Shown here in pieces: positions 14,390 to 26,072 of a stretch of 64,000 nucleotides of DNA. The notes under the pieces were generated by a model, which was given only the letters and a program-made list of their open reading frames with translations, made no database searches and had not been told where the DNA came from. Origin of the DNA: Nymphaea colorata (Eukaryota; Streptophyta; Magnoliopsida; Nymphaeales; Nymphaeaceae). Each line of letters starts with the position of its first letter. The stretch's first letter is position 1. Both the position numbers and the translations under genes were made by a program. The DNA lies in contig NC_045144.1 of assembly GCF_008831285.2 (NCBI RefSeq), forward strand, positions 23,577,716-23,641,715, given 5' to 3'.

Positions 14390-15169
14390 CATTGTCACAA
14401 AAGACGTGGACGGGTATAATACGGCGAGGAAAAAACGGGTATAATACGGCGAAGAAAAAAATCTCGGGAATAAAACGGGAAAAAGACGGTAAATTTTTAA
14501 AAAATAAATAAATAAATCCTAATAATTATATAAAAATAAAATAAATGAGAAATTAAAAAAACATTGGAAAATAGCTAGATAAGCAACAAATAATTTTAGG
14601 TACACCTCTGAAACAATTTGCCAACTTAAAAATTTATGCCAACTTAAAAATTTAGAGAAATAAAGTTAATAAACTCTTCCCCTCAACGTGAACAACAAAT
14701 CCCAAGGAAGCTGAGGGGGGAAGGGAAAAATAAGAAAGCTGAGGGGGGTGAAAGGGAAAAATAAAAAGGAAAAAAGAGAGATTTTATCGGGAGACTAAGG
14801 AGAGGATGGCGGGAAGTTAACCCCAATTTTTCTTTTAAAAGACGTTTTTGCCATTAAAAGGAGCGTTCAAGTTAAAAAAAACCAATTCTTTTACAAATAT
14901 TACATGCGCGCCATCTTCAAAAAGACGTTTTTGCCATTAAAAGGAGCGTCTAAGTTAAAAAAAACCAATTCTTTTACAAATATTACACGCGTGCCATTTC
15001 TTTAAAAAACTCATTCTTTAAAAAAACGTGGAAAACGCGTTTAATACGCGTCTTTTATTTTTTACCGTTTTTTTTAAAAAAACGCGTTATATTCCCGTTT
15101 TATACGGGGATGTCGTTTTTAACGTTTAATACGCGTTATTTTTAAAATAACGCCGTTTTTTGTGACGAT
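14390..15169. mobile_element. Non-autonomous Mutator-like element (about 780 bp)
   Basis: The insert is flanked by a perfect 9-bp direct repeat, GGAAGATAC, at 14381-14389 and 15170-15178. Its ends are inverted: ATTGTCACAAAAGACG on the left against ATCGTCACAAAAAACG read from the right, 14 of 16 matching. Block B (about 62680-62695) carries one copy of the target (GGAAAATAC) and no insert, an independent empty site. A 9-bp target duplication is typical of Mutator-like elements, though the terminal repeat is short for that group. The interior is rich in ACG/CGT motifs and holds a tandem repeat but no transposase frame, so it would need a helper. Confidence 0.75.
14837..14997. repeat. Tandem duplication inside the Mutator-like element
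   Basis: Two nearly identical units of about 78 bp start at 14837 and 14919 (period about 82 bp). Each contains GACGTTTTTGCC and AAATATTACA. Internal subrepeats are common in non-autonomous DNA elements. Confidence 0.8.
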
Positions 15170-16335
15170 GGAAGATACACATGGTTAGGTGAATCGCCAA
15201 AATTGCCTCCTGTGAAATCGTGTATTATAGTCCATGAGTCTCCAATTATCACTCCAAAAGGTGGTTGGCTTGCAAAAAAGAATATTTTATCCATCGATGC
15301 TTTTCAACAATGTTATTAATCCATCGATGCTTTTCAACAATGTGCTCGAAAGAGAACGCAGTTTTAGCTTTCCATGTCACGGAAAGCCCGGCACCCGCAC
15401 CCTCCAAATTAAGCACCAACTTCTTAAGTTGCAGATCTTCCAGTTCCTCTTTACCTCTTTTCTTTTCATAAATTCTTTGGTAATAAAAGGATTAGGTAGC
15501 CTACTCTCCCTGGCGGTTGGCCTTGAAAATTTGTCTCGAGGGCATCGCGTCGGGGAACCAAACTGTCAAGTGACCAATTTTCAAAAGGATAAAAATTCTT
15601 ACATTTTAAATTTTTAAACATCCACAAAAGAATATGATCCCTGTCAGCCCCCGTAGCTCCATTAGTAAAACCGCTATTCATAAGTGACACCTTTCTTTAG
15701 CGGTACTGGAGAGAACCCGTGCCGTAAAATCATGGTTCAAATCCCAGGTATTGGTGTGAAGGTACATTATTTTTTTTAATAACACGAAAGTCAAGAGTCA
15801 GGCGGAGGACACACCTGATGGCAGAACACAGACGCCGAAGTCCGATCAAAAGAATCCGCCGATGGGTTTAGGGACAATTAGGTAGGACGAGTTAACAACT
15901 TCTGTACTTGCGACTTGCGATGGACCGGTGTACGTCAGCAGTGAATGTCCGATCAAGGACGCTGCACTGCTCACCAGAGCCTTGTCATGGAGTGCGAAGT
16001 AGAATATCTTAAGTTCCAGTTGCCATCCTTACCACGCTTAATCTGGATATAAATCAAAAAGATTAATCGTTTATTATTGGCCGAATGTACTGTTATAATT
16101 ATATTTAAGATAATATATAAATGAAAGCATAATTTGGGTTTTTTGGAAGTAAAAAAGAATAACTCTTAAAGATTGTTTGGTAATTAAAATACTTTGTAAG
16201 TGTTTTGTAAATCCACGCTAAAGACGGATGTAGTTTTATGAAATGATAAAACTAAGTACCCATGAATCTACCACATTCTTTGTAGCATGTATATAAAACA
16301 CTCATAAAGTGTTCTATTTGCCAAACCACTGAATA

Positions 16336-16784
16336 GGGCTGTTTGGATGACTATCTCGAAAACACAAATTTGTGGAAACTTGGTTAGTAGGCATTTGGAT
16401 GACATTCATAATAAACATGGTTTTGTGAAAGGTATGGATGATAGGAGAAAACACTTGATTTGAGTTTAAAAATCAGCTTTGCCCTTCATGAAAAAGGGGT
16501 TTTGTCAAAATTAAGTTAACTTTTGACAAAACTCAGTTTTGATATTATGTGAATGCTCTTGAAATGGTGTTTGGGATACAATACCGTCTAAATGCCATGT
16601 CAGTTTCTTTAATCAAGAGCATCTAAAAAATTTATTTTTTTGTCAAAACGTCATAAGAGAAGTCGGGGAGGTTATTTACTCCTCTAGATTCCATGGAAAC
16701 AGGTGTCGCTTATAAATTAAGGCAGTTTTCATGTCATCCAAACACACGTTAACCCTGGTTTGGGATGTCATTCAAACGTCCTCT
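16336..16784. mobile_element. Candidate MITE with short terminal inverted repeats
   Basis: The left end reads GGGCTGTTTGGATGAC. The right end, read in reverse complement, is GGACGTTTGAATGAC, so about 12 of 15 positions match. Ends of this GGGCTGTTTGG type are common in plant hAT-like MITEs. I could not identify a convincing target-site duplication, and the matching part of block B lies beyond the window. The interior has no coding capacity. Confidence 0.4.
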
Positions 16785-18057
16785 CTAGATCATACAAATT
16801 AAAAAGTTTCAGCAGAACATGTCTTGCTCTCCAAGCAGGAATACTACAATTTGAAAAAATCAACAGTTCCAAATTCATGGAAATTGTGTGGCACTAAGAC
16901 ATAATGGAGGTTGTTGACATGTCACAAGTGGGGATCGATTAAGACATAATCAAGATTTTCCTCCTACGCATTCCTGCACATGAATATTTTATAATGCAAA
17001 TTTGATGGATTCCACTCGCATGCATGGCCCCAGCCTTCTCATTGACAATATCCCACTCTCCATACCTAACGTCGTCGTCCTACTCATCCGCACAGCGCCC
17101 TTTAACCTCGTTCACCTACAAATAGCCCCACGATTAGACGCTTACCTCCATCGAAGCGTTAGCAGGCCACACGCCCTTCGGCCTTCATTTCTCAGGCCGC
17201 TGGTCATTCTCGCTACCACAAAGGCGAGCCTTGCCCAGTAAAATATCTCTCTCTCTCTCTCTCCCCGTTTGGCTGTATTTTTGGCATCTAATCATCTTTG
17301 ATGTGGCTCTTTTTACCGAAATTCTTTTCATCTCTCTCTCTTGTGTGATAGTGTACTGCACGTGACAACATGTGGAAAGCCATGTGCAATAATTTGAAAG
17401 CATGCTACCTTGGACGAGAATGACTTGATGGCTCTCATCACTTCATTTGTCTCAGGTTCCATTATGCTCAGCTAATTAACCTATTGGGTGTAGCCTACTG
17501 GGTGGCAACGCGGTCTATTTTAAAAGGGTCTTGGGTGGTGCGCTGTCTATTCTAAGGGGACTGTAAAACCCATTGTGTTTTTCATATCCCAATCTGTCAT
17601 TCTTTTGGACTGTAAAAAGGTCCCAAATCACTACGACTTGTCTTTTGGCCGGTGCAAACAATAATTACTCAGCCTGAAAAAAAGTTGACCCATGGATTAT
17701 ATGATCCAAAATTCAAAGTTAACCCATGGGGCTGTTGATTTGAATGTCAATTGTCATGATTTGAGGATTTTTTTTTTCCCTTCTTTCTGACATGGACAGC
17801 CGCCAGAATTTCAAAGTGGAAATCACCGATCGCCATGGGCTGTCCGTTCTCTCTTTTTGAAGCGGACTATGTATATGCGATCGAAATGAACGAAGTATCA
17901 AAAGAAACTATGAATCAATACCGAACACATTCTGCATGCAACAGGGATTCTTTATAGTTGTTTTTTTTTTCATGCCGGAACGGATGGTTATCTTTTTATA
18001 CCAGTCGTTAATTTTCTGTTTGCTGGTTCTACAGGTTGAAATTAAGGTGATCCAAGA
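16785..18057 (+). promoter_or_regulatory. Upstream region of the LPR-type oxidase gene
   Basis: This about 1.3-kb stretch precedes the start codon. It contains a CT-rich run (17243-17265), a P1BS-type site (17871-17878), a TATA-like TTTTATA at 17994-18000 about 58 bp before the ATG, and an acceptor-like TTCTACAG ending at 18033 that might close a 5'UTR intron. The 79-codon plus frame at 17002-17241 shows no homology I know and is probably leader or intergenic sequence. The start of transcription cannot be fixed from sequence alone. Confidence 0.4.
17871..17878 (+). promoter_or_regulatory. P1BS (PHR1-type) site candidate
   Basis: GTATATGC fits the GNATATNC consensus bound by PHR1-type phosphate-starvation regulators. 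It lies about 180 bp before the ATG of a gene whose family acts in phosphate-dependent root growth. With six fixed bases, a chance match within 1-2 kb of AT-rich DNA is quite possible. Confidence 0.4.
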
Positions 18058-18609
18058 ATGGGGACGTCAATATTAATGGTCGGCCTTTTATTTCTCTTGA
18101 GCTTCCTAAATGGCCTTAAAGTTTCCGGTCAGGCGGCATCATCACCACCCACTGCTGCTGATCTGCTTCAGGTGGCGGCTTCTCTCCAAATGTACGTTGA
18201 TGAGTTGCCTGACATGCCCAAGATCAATGGCTACACTTCCCACAAAGGGCGACCTCGGGCAGCCCATCTTACCATAGGGATGTTTGAAAAGAAATGGGTA
18301 TGAATCTCTTCCGTCCCCGTTCGAATGCCAGAGAACTCTCAGTGTTATCATGATCTATAACACATATCCGGCACCGATTATATTTTACATCGATTTACGA
18401 AACTGTTCTGCCAACAACAGCTTATAAGCATGAAATGCGGAACTGATATGGATCACGTATATGTGATTAAGAAGATCAAACAAATTAGGGAAGGTTTAAC
18501 CCACCACAAACGTTTTTAATTCCGAGAGCAGTTCGCCAAACAAGGCCTCCACAGAGGAGCGGCTCCCACAAATTCAAAGAGACTGCCCAAGATTTCAAAA
18601 AATCAGATG

Positions 18610-18641
<32 letters not shown>

Positions 18642-19142
18642 CCATACTTTTTCCTGATTTTAATTAAACTCATGCACTTGATCTCCACAAAAGCATCAGC
18701 TTTAGGCAAATGTTAAGTTCTACTCGTAAGTAACCAGACTGGAGATTAGATTTGAAATTCTTCTAGATGTTCAGTCTATAAGCAGGATTTAGCAGATATT
18801 TATTTTCAAGATTAGTTTCATGAAAAATGACATGAGTGTTACATATGAAATTTTAACCAGAAGTTGCTTAATTTTTGTTTTTTAGGAACATTTTTTTGCT
18901 AATACACGTAAAATGTACTTCTCGCTTGGTTCCCTTGTCTTTTTGGATATCATGTTCCGGTTCTGCCCATGATCGGCTAGACCCAGATTCTCATTAGTTT
19001 AAGGCAGGATAGACCCCGATTTATTCCCTAATAGAGGAATAGTTATTTTTCTCTTCAACTGCAGGCAAGTAATAAAAAAGAGTGACATAATATAAGGAAG
19101 TTAAACGGTATACAAACATCCATGCATGCAGAAAATGGGTGG

Positions 19143-19189
<47 letters not shown>

Positions 19190-22131
19190 TAAGTAAAATA
19201 GTTTTTAAAATATCCTACTTCACTGATGTGATCAGCTCCTGCTAGAGTATATTTTGTTCATGAATTGGATGGTAAAACTCTCATGTCCAATCCTTCTTCT
19301 TTTCCCCATTGAAGAAATGGAGAGCGTATGGCTAAAGTTAAAATACCCAAAAAATATTGAACCTAATTAGGAGCAATGTTATAAAACAACATGCAACCGC
19401 AAGATCCTTTTTCATAAAAAGTTGTCCTCAAGCTACTGCCCTAAGCATATGTTGTCCCTTAGTATCTTAACTACAGAAACGTTAGATGGTTATGAACATT
19501 CATTTTTCAAATCCCTATTTTTCCCCAATATTGGAGAGATGTGTTAAGAGATTTACATTAGGAAATTGGAATGTTGCCGGTGGGTCTTTGTTGCCATTCA
19601 TATTAAAAGCTCCAGCCGTTCAAGTGTCGGTTCGGCTAATTGTGCTTCAGCCAAATTTTGGCTCGAGCTTAACCAAGTTGAGTTCGTTCTTCTTGAGCTG
19701 GAGCTGAACCAAATTCCAACTAGTCAATGCAAGGTCGACTTAGGCTCGAGGTGTGGCCTAAGGAGCTCCAGTCAAGCTGGCCTAGATTGGCTGGTGAACA
19801 GGCCACCAACGGTTGGCCATCTTCAATGGCAAGGTCTTGTGTCCCATACATACTTACCAAAACACTTTCTTTCTGATTCTATAATTTGCTTTTCACCTCA
19901 GACCATTTTTTGAATTCCTGCCACAGCTTTAATTTTGTAATATTTCTTAATATAAGGCATTTGATTAATCACTTCCACTTTAGTTTCATCTATGACTTTG
20001 GTACTAAGTGGATAGAGCCCCAGCTCTTTTTTGCTGTGCACAATGGACGAGAAAGGATCAATAATAAAAATAAAAATACTCCTCTTCATCGATCCTTCTA
20101 ACTTTTATAAATTCTTCTGCAGAAATTCCACAGAGATCTACCAGCCACCACCGTGTTCGCTTTTGGAATGTCATCAACCGCAGCAACGGTTCCCGGTCCC
20201 ACAATATTGACCCTTCAAAATGTGCCAACCTACATCACATGGGAAAATCACCTACCATCCACACATATACTCCCTTGGGATCCAACGATCCTCAATGCAA
20301 TACCAAAGAGCGGAGGTGTGGCCACAGTCGTCCATCTTCATGGTGGCATTGATGAACCACAAAGTGATGGCAGCCCATTCGCTTGGTTCACTGCAGACTT
20401 TAATCAAACCGGACCAGCTTGGACCACACCAACCTACACTTATCTAAATGACCTCCAGCCCCCAGGCAACATCTTCTACCATGACCATGCACTTGGCATA
20501 ACCAGGGTGAATCTCATAGCTGGTCTCTTTGGGGGGTACCTCATCACCGACCAAGCGACGGAGAGCCGCCTAAATCTTCCCTCCGGCTCATTTGATCGTC
20601 TGATCATGATCTTCGACCGTAGCTTCAACAAAGACGGTTCTCTGTACTTGAACTATACCGGTGTGAACCCGCCCGTCCACCCTCAATGGCAGCCAGAGTA
20701 CTTCGGCGATGCCATCATAGTTAATGGCAAGGCTTGGCCCTTCATGAACGTCCAGCCGAGAAAGTACCGTTTCCGAATCGCCAGTGTCGCCAATGCTCGG
20801 TACTTTCGTCTTTCATTAAGCAATGGCCTCAATTTCACTCAAATAGCCTCTGATTACTCCTACCTTCCCCATCCAGTTGTTGTTAGTTCCATACTCCTGT
20901 CCCCTGCAGAAGGCGCTGATGTGATTATCGACTTCTCGAAGTCCTCCGGGGAGGTCCTCCTACAAAACGATGCTCCATATCCTTACCCTTCTGGTAATGC
21001 AGTGGATTCTCTCAATAGTAAGGTTATGAAGTTTGTGATTCAGTCTCCAAATGCATCGGTGGTAGACCGCTCCGTCGTTCCCAAAAGCCTCGTTGCATAT
21101 CCAAAGCCTGTCACCACTGGTATAGCAAAGACACGGTACCTTGGCTTATATGAGTACAGTACCAATGGTCTGGTTACACATTTATACATTAATGGCAAAC
21201 GGCTTACAGATCCAGCAACAGAAACACCAGTCCCTGGTAGCACAGAGGTTTGGAAGATTATAAATTTGACACAAGATGATCACCCTCTGCATCTTCACTT
21301 AGCAATGTTTCAGGCCATAGAACAGAGAGGACTAGTGAACGTAGACCAATTTACTGCATGCATGAATACCACATACGATCCCATCAAATGCAACATCAGT
21401 ACCTATGCTCAGGGGCCATTGTTTCCTATACCACCAACTGAGATGACATGGAAGAATATAGTGAAGATGGCCCCAGGAAACATGACGACTGTGGTGGTTA
21501 AGTTTGGTTTCGTCCACAAGAATGCTTCATATCCATTTGATTCGACTGCAGAGCCAGGTTATGTATACCACTGCCACGTAAGTATTTGCAATCCTCTCTA
21601 TGTAATTCAAACGATTTCTTGTGTTTTCGTTAAGGGAACTAATTATACGTGGTCACAATTTCTAGCTAATTCCACTAGAATTCTTTCATCATTCTCCCTA
21701 TACGTTCTCTAAGAACTTTTAGCATTTCAGGTTAACGAGTTCAACAGATCATCTTTAGGCACATGCATGTATTTACATGAAATTATTATTTGGGTAATGT
21801 GGCACAAATGGCAGGGCTGCAGTGTCCATTTGTCATAAGACGCATGTAAACTAATGTTCCTCATTAATTGCATGCCTTGGTCAATTCAATTGAATCTAGT
21901 CTTGTCACTTGGTCTGTAATATCGAATGAACAATTGAAACTCCAATGCCAAATATTTTTTGAGTTTTCATTTTTCTATAAGTAACCTAATTGTTTGTGTA
22001 TTTTTTGAGTTATGCTAATTATGTGTGAGGTTATTTTATATGGATTCTTCGACTAATGTTTTATTCACCCGTTGCAGATATTGGATCATGAGGACAATGA
22101 GATGATCAGACCTTTGAAGATGGTTTGGTAG
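18058..22131 (+). CDS. LPR1/LPR2-type multicopper oxidase (ferroxidase)
   Basis: Exons are 18058-18297, 20123-21577 and 22078-22131, all with GT...AG introns in phase 0, giving 582 residues (Arabidopsis LPR1 is about 581). Residues 1-24 form a hydrophobic signal peptide, so the product enters the secretory path. The family oxidises Fe(II) in the ER or apoplast and links phosphate shortage to root meristem arrest. Visible motifs are GMFEKKW/KFHRDLPAT across the first junction, HLHGG at 151-155, YHDHA at 199-203, HPLHLHL at 467-473, and HCH (563-565) continuing in exon 3 as ILDHEDNEMM, which completes the type-1 copper site (His569, Met574). Candidate acidic Fe ligands are Glu272 and Asp465; a third position appears to be Asn372. 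The start has A at -3 and G at +4. Without splicing, exon 2 would read on into intron 2 and stop at 21712. No stop or frameshift interrupts the exons. Confidence 0.93.
18610..18637. repeat. (TA)n microsatellite in intron 1
   Basis: Uninterrupted alternating TA, about 28 bp, inside the first intron of the oxidase gene. Confidence 0.95.
19145..19187. repeat. (TA)n microsatellite in intron 1
   Basis: Uninterrupted alternating TA, about 43 bp, in the same intron. It is likely to vary in length between individuals. Confidence 0.95.
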
Positions 22132-22271
22132 AGAGAAGATGAGTCATGCCAAATAGGTGGCAATGATTTCATGGCTTATGGTACAATAAGTATGGATTTA
22201 ACATTAAACCAAGATACAGTACCTATATATGTACCCTTGTTGGAAAATTCACTCATATGAGATGATTGAAA

Positions 22272-22277
22272 AATAAA
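22272..22277 (+). terminator. Possible polyadenylation signal of the LPR-type gene
   Basis: AATAAA occurs 141 bp after the TAG stop, followed by T-rich sequence. Plant poly(A) signals are loose and AATAAA is frequent in AT-rich DNA, so this is only a candidate. Confidence 0.3.
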
Positions 22278-22825
22278 AAATTATTGTTGATTGTTTAATT
22301 ATGTTGTTGATTGCTTAAATGAAGTCAGCTGGTGGAGAAGAAAAGTGTGACAAACAGGATTATATGTTTCAGTCTTGTATGACCTACATCCATGATAATG
22401 ATTATTCTTGATTTCATTCAGCTACTCTTTCCGTTGCACAATTACGTTTTGTTTTATTTTGGCCCCCAAGAGCAGAACAGTTTTGTATAATAGTGCAGCC
22501 AGTACACCTTTTCCGTAATTATGACCGCAATAAGAATAAATTGTCCTTGCTTTTCTTTTCTTCTTGAGGGTAATTTATCTCCATTCATTGAAGTTTCTTT
22601 CCAACATGGCCATTGGTGCAATTGCCATTATTTGATGCAATGTTATGCACCGTTTCTTGATGTTCCCCCATCAAGTTCACCATATCCAGGGAGGCCAGCA
22701 TGATTAAGTTAAACTTGTGAACAATGGAACCATTTGAGCATCTTTTCAAGGGCTTATTACAAAATTTTGCTAGTTGATCTTTAGTAGAAAAATATCAAAT
22801 CATCATTCCCTCCCCCCCCCAGCAA

Positions 22826-23640
22826 GTTCCTCTATGGCAAGTGCATGTCAACTTCAATGTACTTGCATCTGTTGTGATAGACTGAATGTGGTGCAAGGTA
22901 GGCAGCTCTAACATTATAACACCAGAGGACTACTATGCTTGAACTAACAACTTTGAGCTCTTTAAATAGATGTTGGATCTACATAATTTTTGCACTTAAG
23001 ATTTGTATTCTACTTCACTATTGATCCTTGAAACCACTTTTTGCTTCTTGGCACTCCATGATACTAAAACCTGTCTAGTAAAGACTCTATATCTTCCATA
23101 CCTAGATCCCTGGCCATATGTGCAGAGGCATAAATTCAAAAGGTAATGTCCATATTTGTTGATGCCTTAAAAAGAATACTATAGTCAAACCTAGGCTTTA
23201 AGTACCTAAGAAAATATTTTACAACAGCTGAATGAAAATCTATGGAGAGTGCATAAATCGGCAAATTTTGTTTACTGCAAAGGGAATTCTAGTTATCATC
23301 ATTGTGGCATATTGAAGTGCAGCCATTATTCTATATAAAGCTGGATGGTTAGATTTTGTCTAAAAGAAAGCCACTAAAGTCAAGATTGAAGCCATAGGAG
23401 CTGAAATAGGTTTAGCACCCATTGTGTTTGTTGACTTTAGTCGAACCAAGATGTACTTTGCTTTGAGAAAATCAACCTTTGACAGAGACATCTGGCTTGA
23501 TTTTCGAAAAAATACTGTAGATTACCTAAGCTTTTGATACTAAATTAGAGACATAGGAGGTAATGACTAGTGAATTTCAAGTGAATTACTTATGACAACA
23601 ATATCTGCACAAAAATATATCATCTTCTTTTCCAATTTTG
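22826..23640 (-). pseudogene. Decayed Ty1/copia RT-RNase H fragment
   Basis: Reading the minus strand with frame changes gives recognisable copia pol segments in the right order: LKAKYI (about 23480), MGAKPISAPMAS (about 23400), ALQYAT and FAVNKICRFMHSP (about 23310-23230), SIMECQEAK (about 23055), NVRAAYL with HNRCKYIEVD (about 22920-22840). In intact elements these belong to the end of reverse transcriptase and the RNase H domain. Many stops and frameshifts are present. No LTR, integrase or gag piece was seen beside it. It lies tail-to-tail with the LPR gene. Confidence 0.75.
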
Positions 23641-24199
23641 GTACATAATCCTTTGAAAAAAAGACAAACTCAATCAACAATCAACACCACACTTACCCTT
23701 TTTGGTAAACATCTCTATAAGGCTAATAAAAAGAATTGATAAATTAACATACAATCATGAATCTTTAACCATGTGATCATGTAGCCCTTTGTATGTGTAC
23801 ATATTGAAATATTTGGTGCATAACCATCCTGAAGTTTCAAATATTCTTTAAAACTTTGTAGAATATACCATTTTCTTTACAGCTTATAGTAAAACATGCA
23901 ACAAGCAATGTGATCCCACCCGCTTGCTGACACTTTCATGAATAAAGTATGTGCCTTATATTCATTGCTTGTAAGTCCAAATGAGAATTATAATGATCTT
24001 TTATCTTCCCTTCTATATTCAAAAATGTACCAATTATGTTACCTCACACATTTTTTTCGATATACGATATGTCTATGTTGTGACATAATAAATTGTGTTT
24101 TCAATATGAAAAAGTATAAAACATACTTTTCTTTTTCCAATTATACGACAATCATCTATGTTCTACTTCTTCTAGTGCATCAATTCCAAAAATAAGTTG

Positions 24200-25570
24200 A
24201 ATAGCACATCTCAATTCTACAGTCCCATCAAATGAATGTTTGTCCATTCTATATGTATGATGTGCAGGCAAAAATTTTCGATGACACATGTAGCATTCTT
24301 TGAACTATTTTTCAAATGATAAGACTATGTATCTTTTTGACATATAGGACATGCAAACTTTTCTTTCGTACTTTAATCCTGATAAATTTGCATAAGCTGA
24401 AAAATTATTTATTATCCATAACAAGGCTGACGCATTAAAAAGCAATGAATTTTCTTTGCATCATAGGTTTCTACAAAAACATCTCACAATAACTTCAATT
24501 CATTAATTAAAGGTTACAAATCAACATCTATCTTTTTTTCATGAGAAGTTGGCCTAGAAATTAGCAAAGACAAAATCATGTAAGGTTGCTTCATACACTT
24601 CCCTGGTGGCATATTATATATAACAATAATGACCAGCCAGATACTATATGATGTGCTCGAAGTACGATAAGGATTGAGACCATCACTTACCAATCCGAGT
24701 CAAACATTGTAACTGTCGAATGCAAAACATGGATGTAATTCATCAAAATGATCTCCAAACTAATGAATCAGCTGGATGTCGTAGTATAACATCTTTAACA
24801 TGTCTTTTATTAGTAGTATTAAAGGAAAGTGACACAATGTTTTAGGTGCAATATTTTGAGTTTTACTTGATGTCTCATCAGTAGTATTATTTATTTGTTC
24901 TACATCTTGTCTTCATCTTAAAGAACCACAGACATTACACTTATCTTTGCCAGCCGATTCCTTCCAAAACAATATACAGTTTGGAGGACTTGTATCTATC
25001 TTTTCACAAGTCATGCCCAATTCTCAAATAACTTTTTTCATTTCATAATATGAGTTTGGTAGTTGCACACCTTCAGGAAATGCTCCTTCTAACATCTCCA
25101 ATAACATATCAAATGATTTATTGCTCCATCCATATAGACACTTTATGTGATATAACTCAATAATAAAAGAAAACCTCAAAAATTATTCACATCAGGATAT
25201 ATTGTTTAGCATCATTAAGCATATGTGTATATTCATTACTTCGTAAACCTTCATCTTCTATGTCCTCATCTGCATGTTCATTAATCATATCTTCTTAATG
25301 TACTTTGAATGCATATATAATCAACTCATACATGGTATCTTCATCACATCCTATAGTTTCATCATGCTCACTATGATATCGCAGCACTGACTCATCATGA
25401 TGATGTGTATGTTTTTGCACAAAACTAAAACATATCATATGATCAAAAGCATCTCTTGCTGTTTGATATAAATAATTGTTGCACTTTATTCAAGGACACC
25501 TTATTTTTCCGTCAATTACCATACTATTTGTCATGGCAAAATTGATGAAATCTTTAACTCTTTTCATATT
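24200..25570 (-). pseudogene. CACTA (En/Spm) transposase remnant
   Basis: The minus strand, read across several frameshifts and stops, gives the ordered blocks of a CACTA TNPD-type transposase. The N-terminal associated domain (RVKDFINFAM, then IKCNNYL) is at about 25565-25480. Next comes LYGWSNKSFDMLLEMLEGAF with SYYEMKKVI (about 25140-25030), then CILFWKES and DKCNVCGS (about 24980-24925), HPADSLVW (about 24780), AYANLSGLKY (about 24390) and CHRKFLPAHH followed by SFDGTVELR (about 24290-24210). The enzyme normally cuts and moves the element as a DNA transposase. No CACTA termini were found, so boundaries are only those of the coding similarity. Confidence 0.8.
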
Positions 25571-25808
25571 TTCAAGTCTTGTTCTGAATGAAAAAATAAT
25601 GTTTATAACATATCTTAAACTTAAGTACAAAGTCACATAATGTAGTGAAAAAAATAGTAGGTTACTTATCTTCCTGCATCCAATTGATAAAAGTAAACTT
25701 ATCAATATAAAACAAATAATTTAGATTGTTACGATCTATATGTATAATTGCAACTTAGTTTGTCATTCAACATGGTTCTAAAGTTTAGTAATTGTGGACT
25801 ATAAGAAA

Positions 25809-26072
25809 CTATGGCACAAGAAAGAGCAAGCAGATATTTAGACTATTCCCTTCATCAATCAAGACATGTGAAATGTTCATATCACAGGTCCTCGCCACAA
25901 TATAGAGTGCATTATTATGGCATTGGTGAAATTTTAGCAGATCATCATCAGAGAACACGAGAGAAGCATTCACCATGGCTGAATTGATGGTTTGTGCCAA
26001 GGTTTCTAAAGTTGTGCCAGATTTAACTTTAAGTTTGTTGAGCACCTCCTCCATGGCAATTCTATGTGGCAA
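25809..26072 (-). pseudogene. Ty3/gypsy aspartic protease fragment
   Basis: An 87-codon open frame on the minus strand reads LVFSDDDLLKF, HNNALYIVAR and then HVLIDEGNSLNIC. This matches the protease segment of plant Ty3/gypsy polyproteins (DDDLP...HNKALYI...VLIDNGSALNVC). The usual Asn or Thr after Asp is Glu here, so the catalytic D-(S/T/N)-G core is broken. No intact gag lies next to it. Its place relative to the other gypsy pieces is out of order (see findings). Confidence 0.7.

Larger units (their letters stand above)
10565..16125 (+). repeat. Segmental duplication block A, right part
   Basis: This stretch aligns in direct orientation with about 56808-63960. Anchors include 10625-10710 with 56850-56935, 11985-12100 with 58205-58310, 12380-12470 with 58905-58985, 13825-13960 with 61398-61530, 15176-15256 with 62694-62772, and 15970-16120 with 63806-63955. 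It lies immediately upstream of the LPR-type gene. A Mutator-like insertion (14390-15169) is present here and absent from block B. No conserved open frame is shared by both copies, so it reads as non-coding or regulatory DNA plus old repeats. Confidence 0.8.
18298..20122 (+). other. Intron 1 of the LPR-type gene, repeat-bearing
   Basis: The 1825-bp intron begins GTATGA and ends TTCTGCAG. It carries two long TA microsatellites (18610-18637 and 19145-19187) and, around 19600-19830, sequence rich in CTCGAG/GAGCT words like that inside the hAT-like element at 62013-62449. The open frames seen in it are not exons. Confidence 0.8.

Noticed and set aside
15700-15760. tRNA- or SINE-like B box (GGTTCAAATCC at 15734-15744)
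   Set aside because: No matching acceptor stem, anticodon arm or convincing A box at the right distance, and block B does not preserve it.
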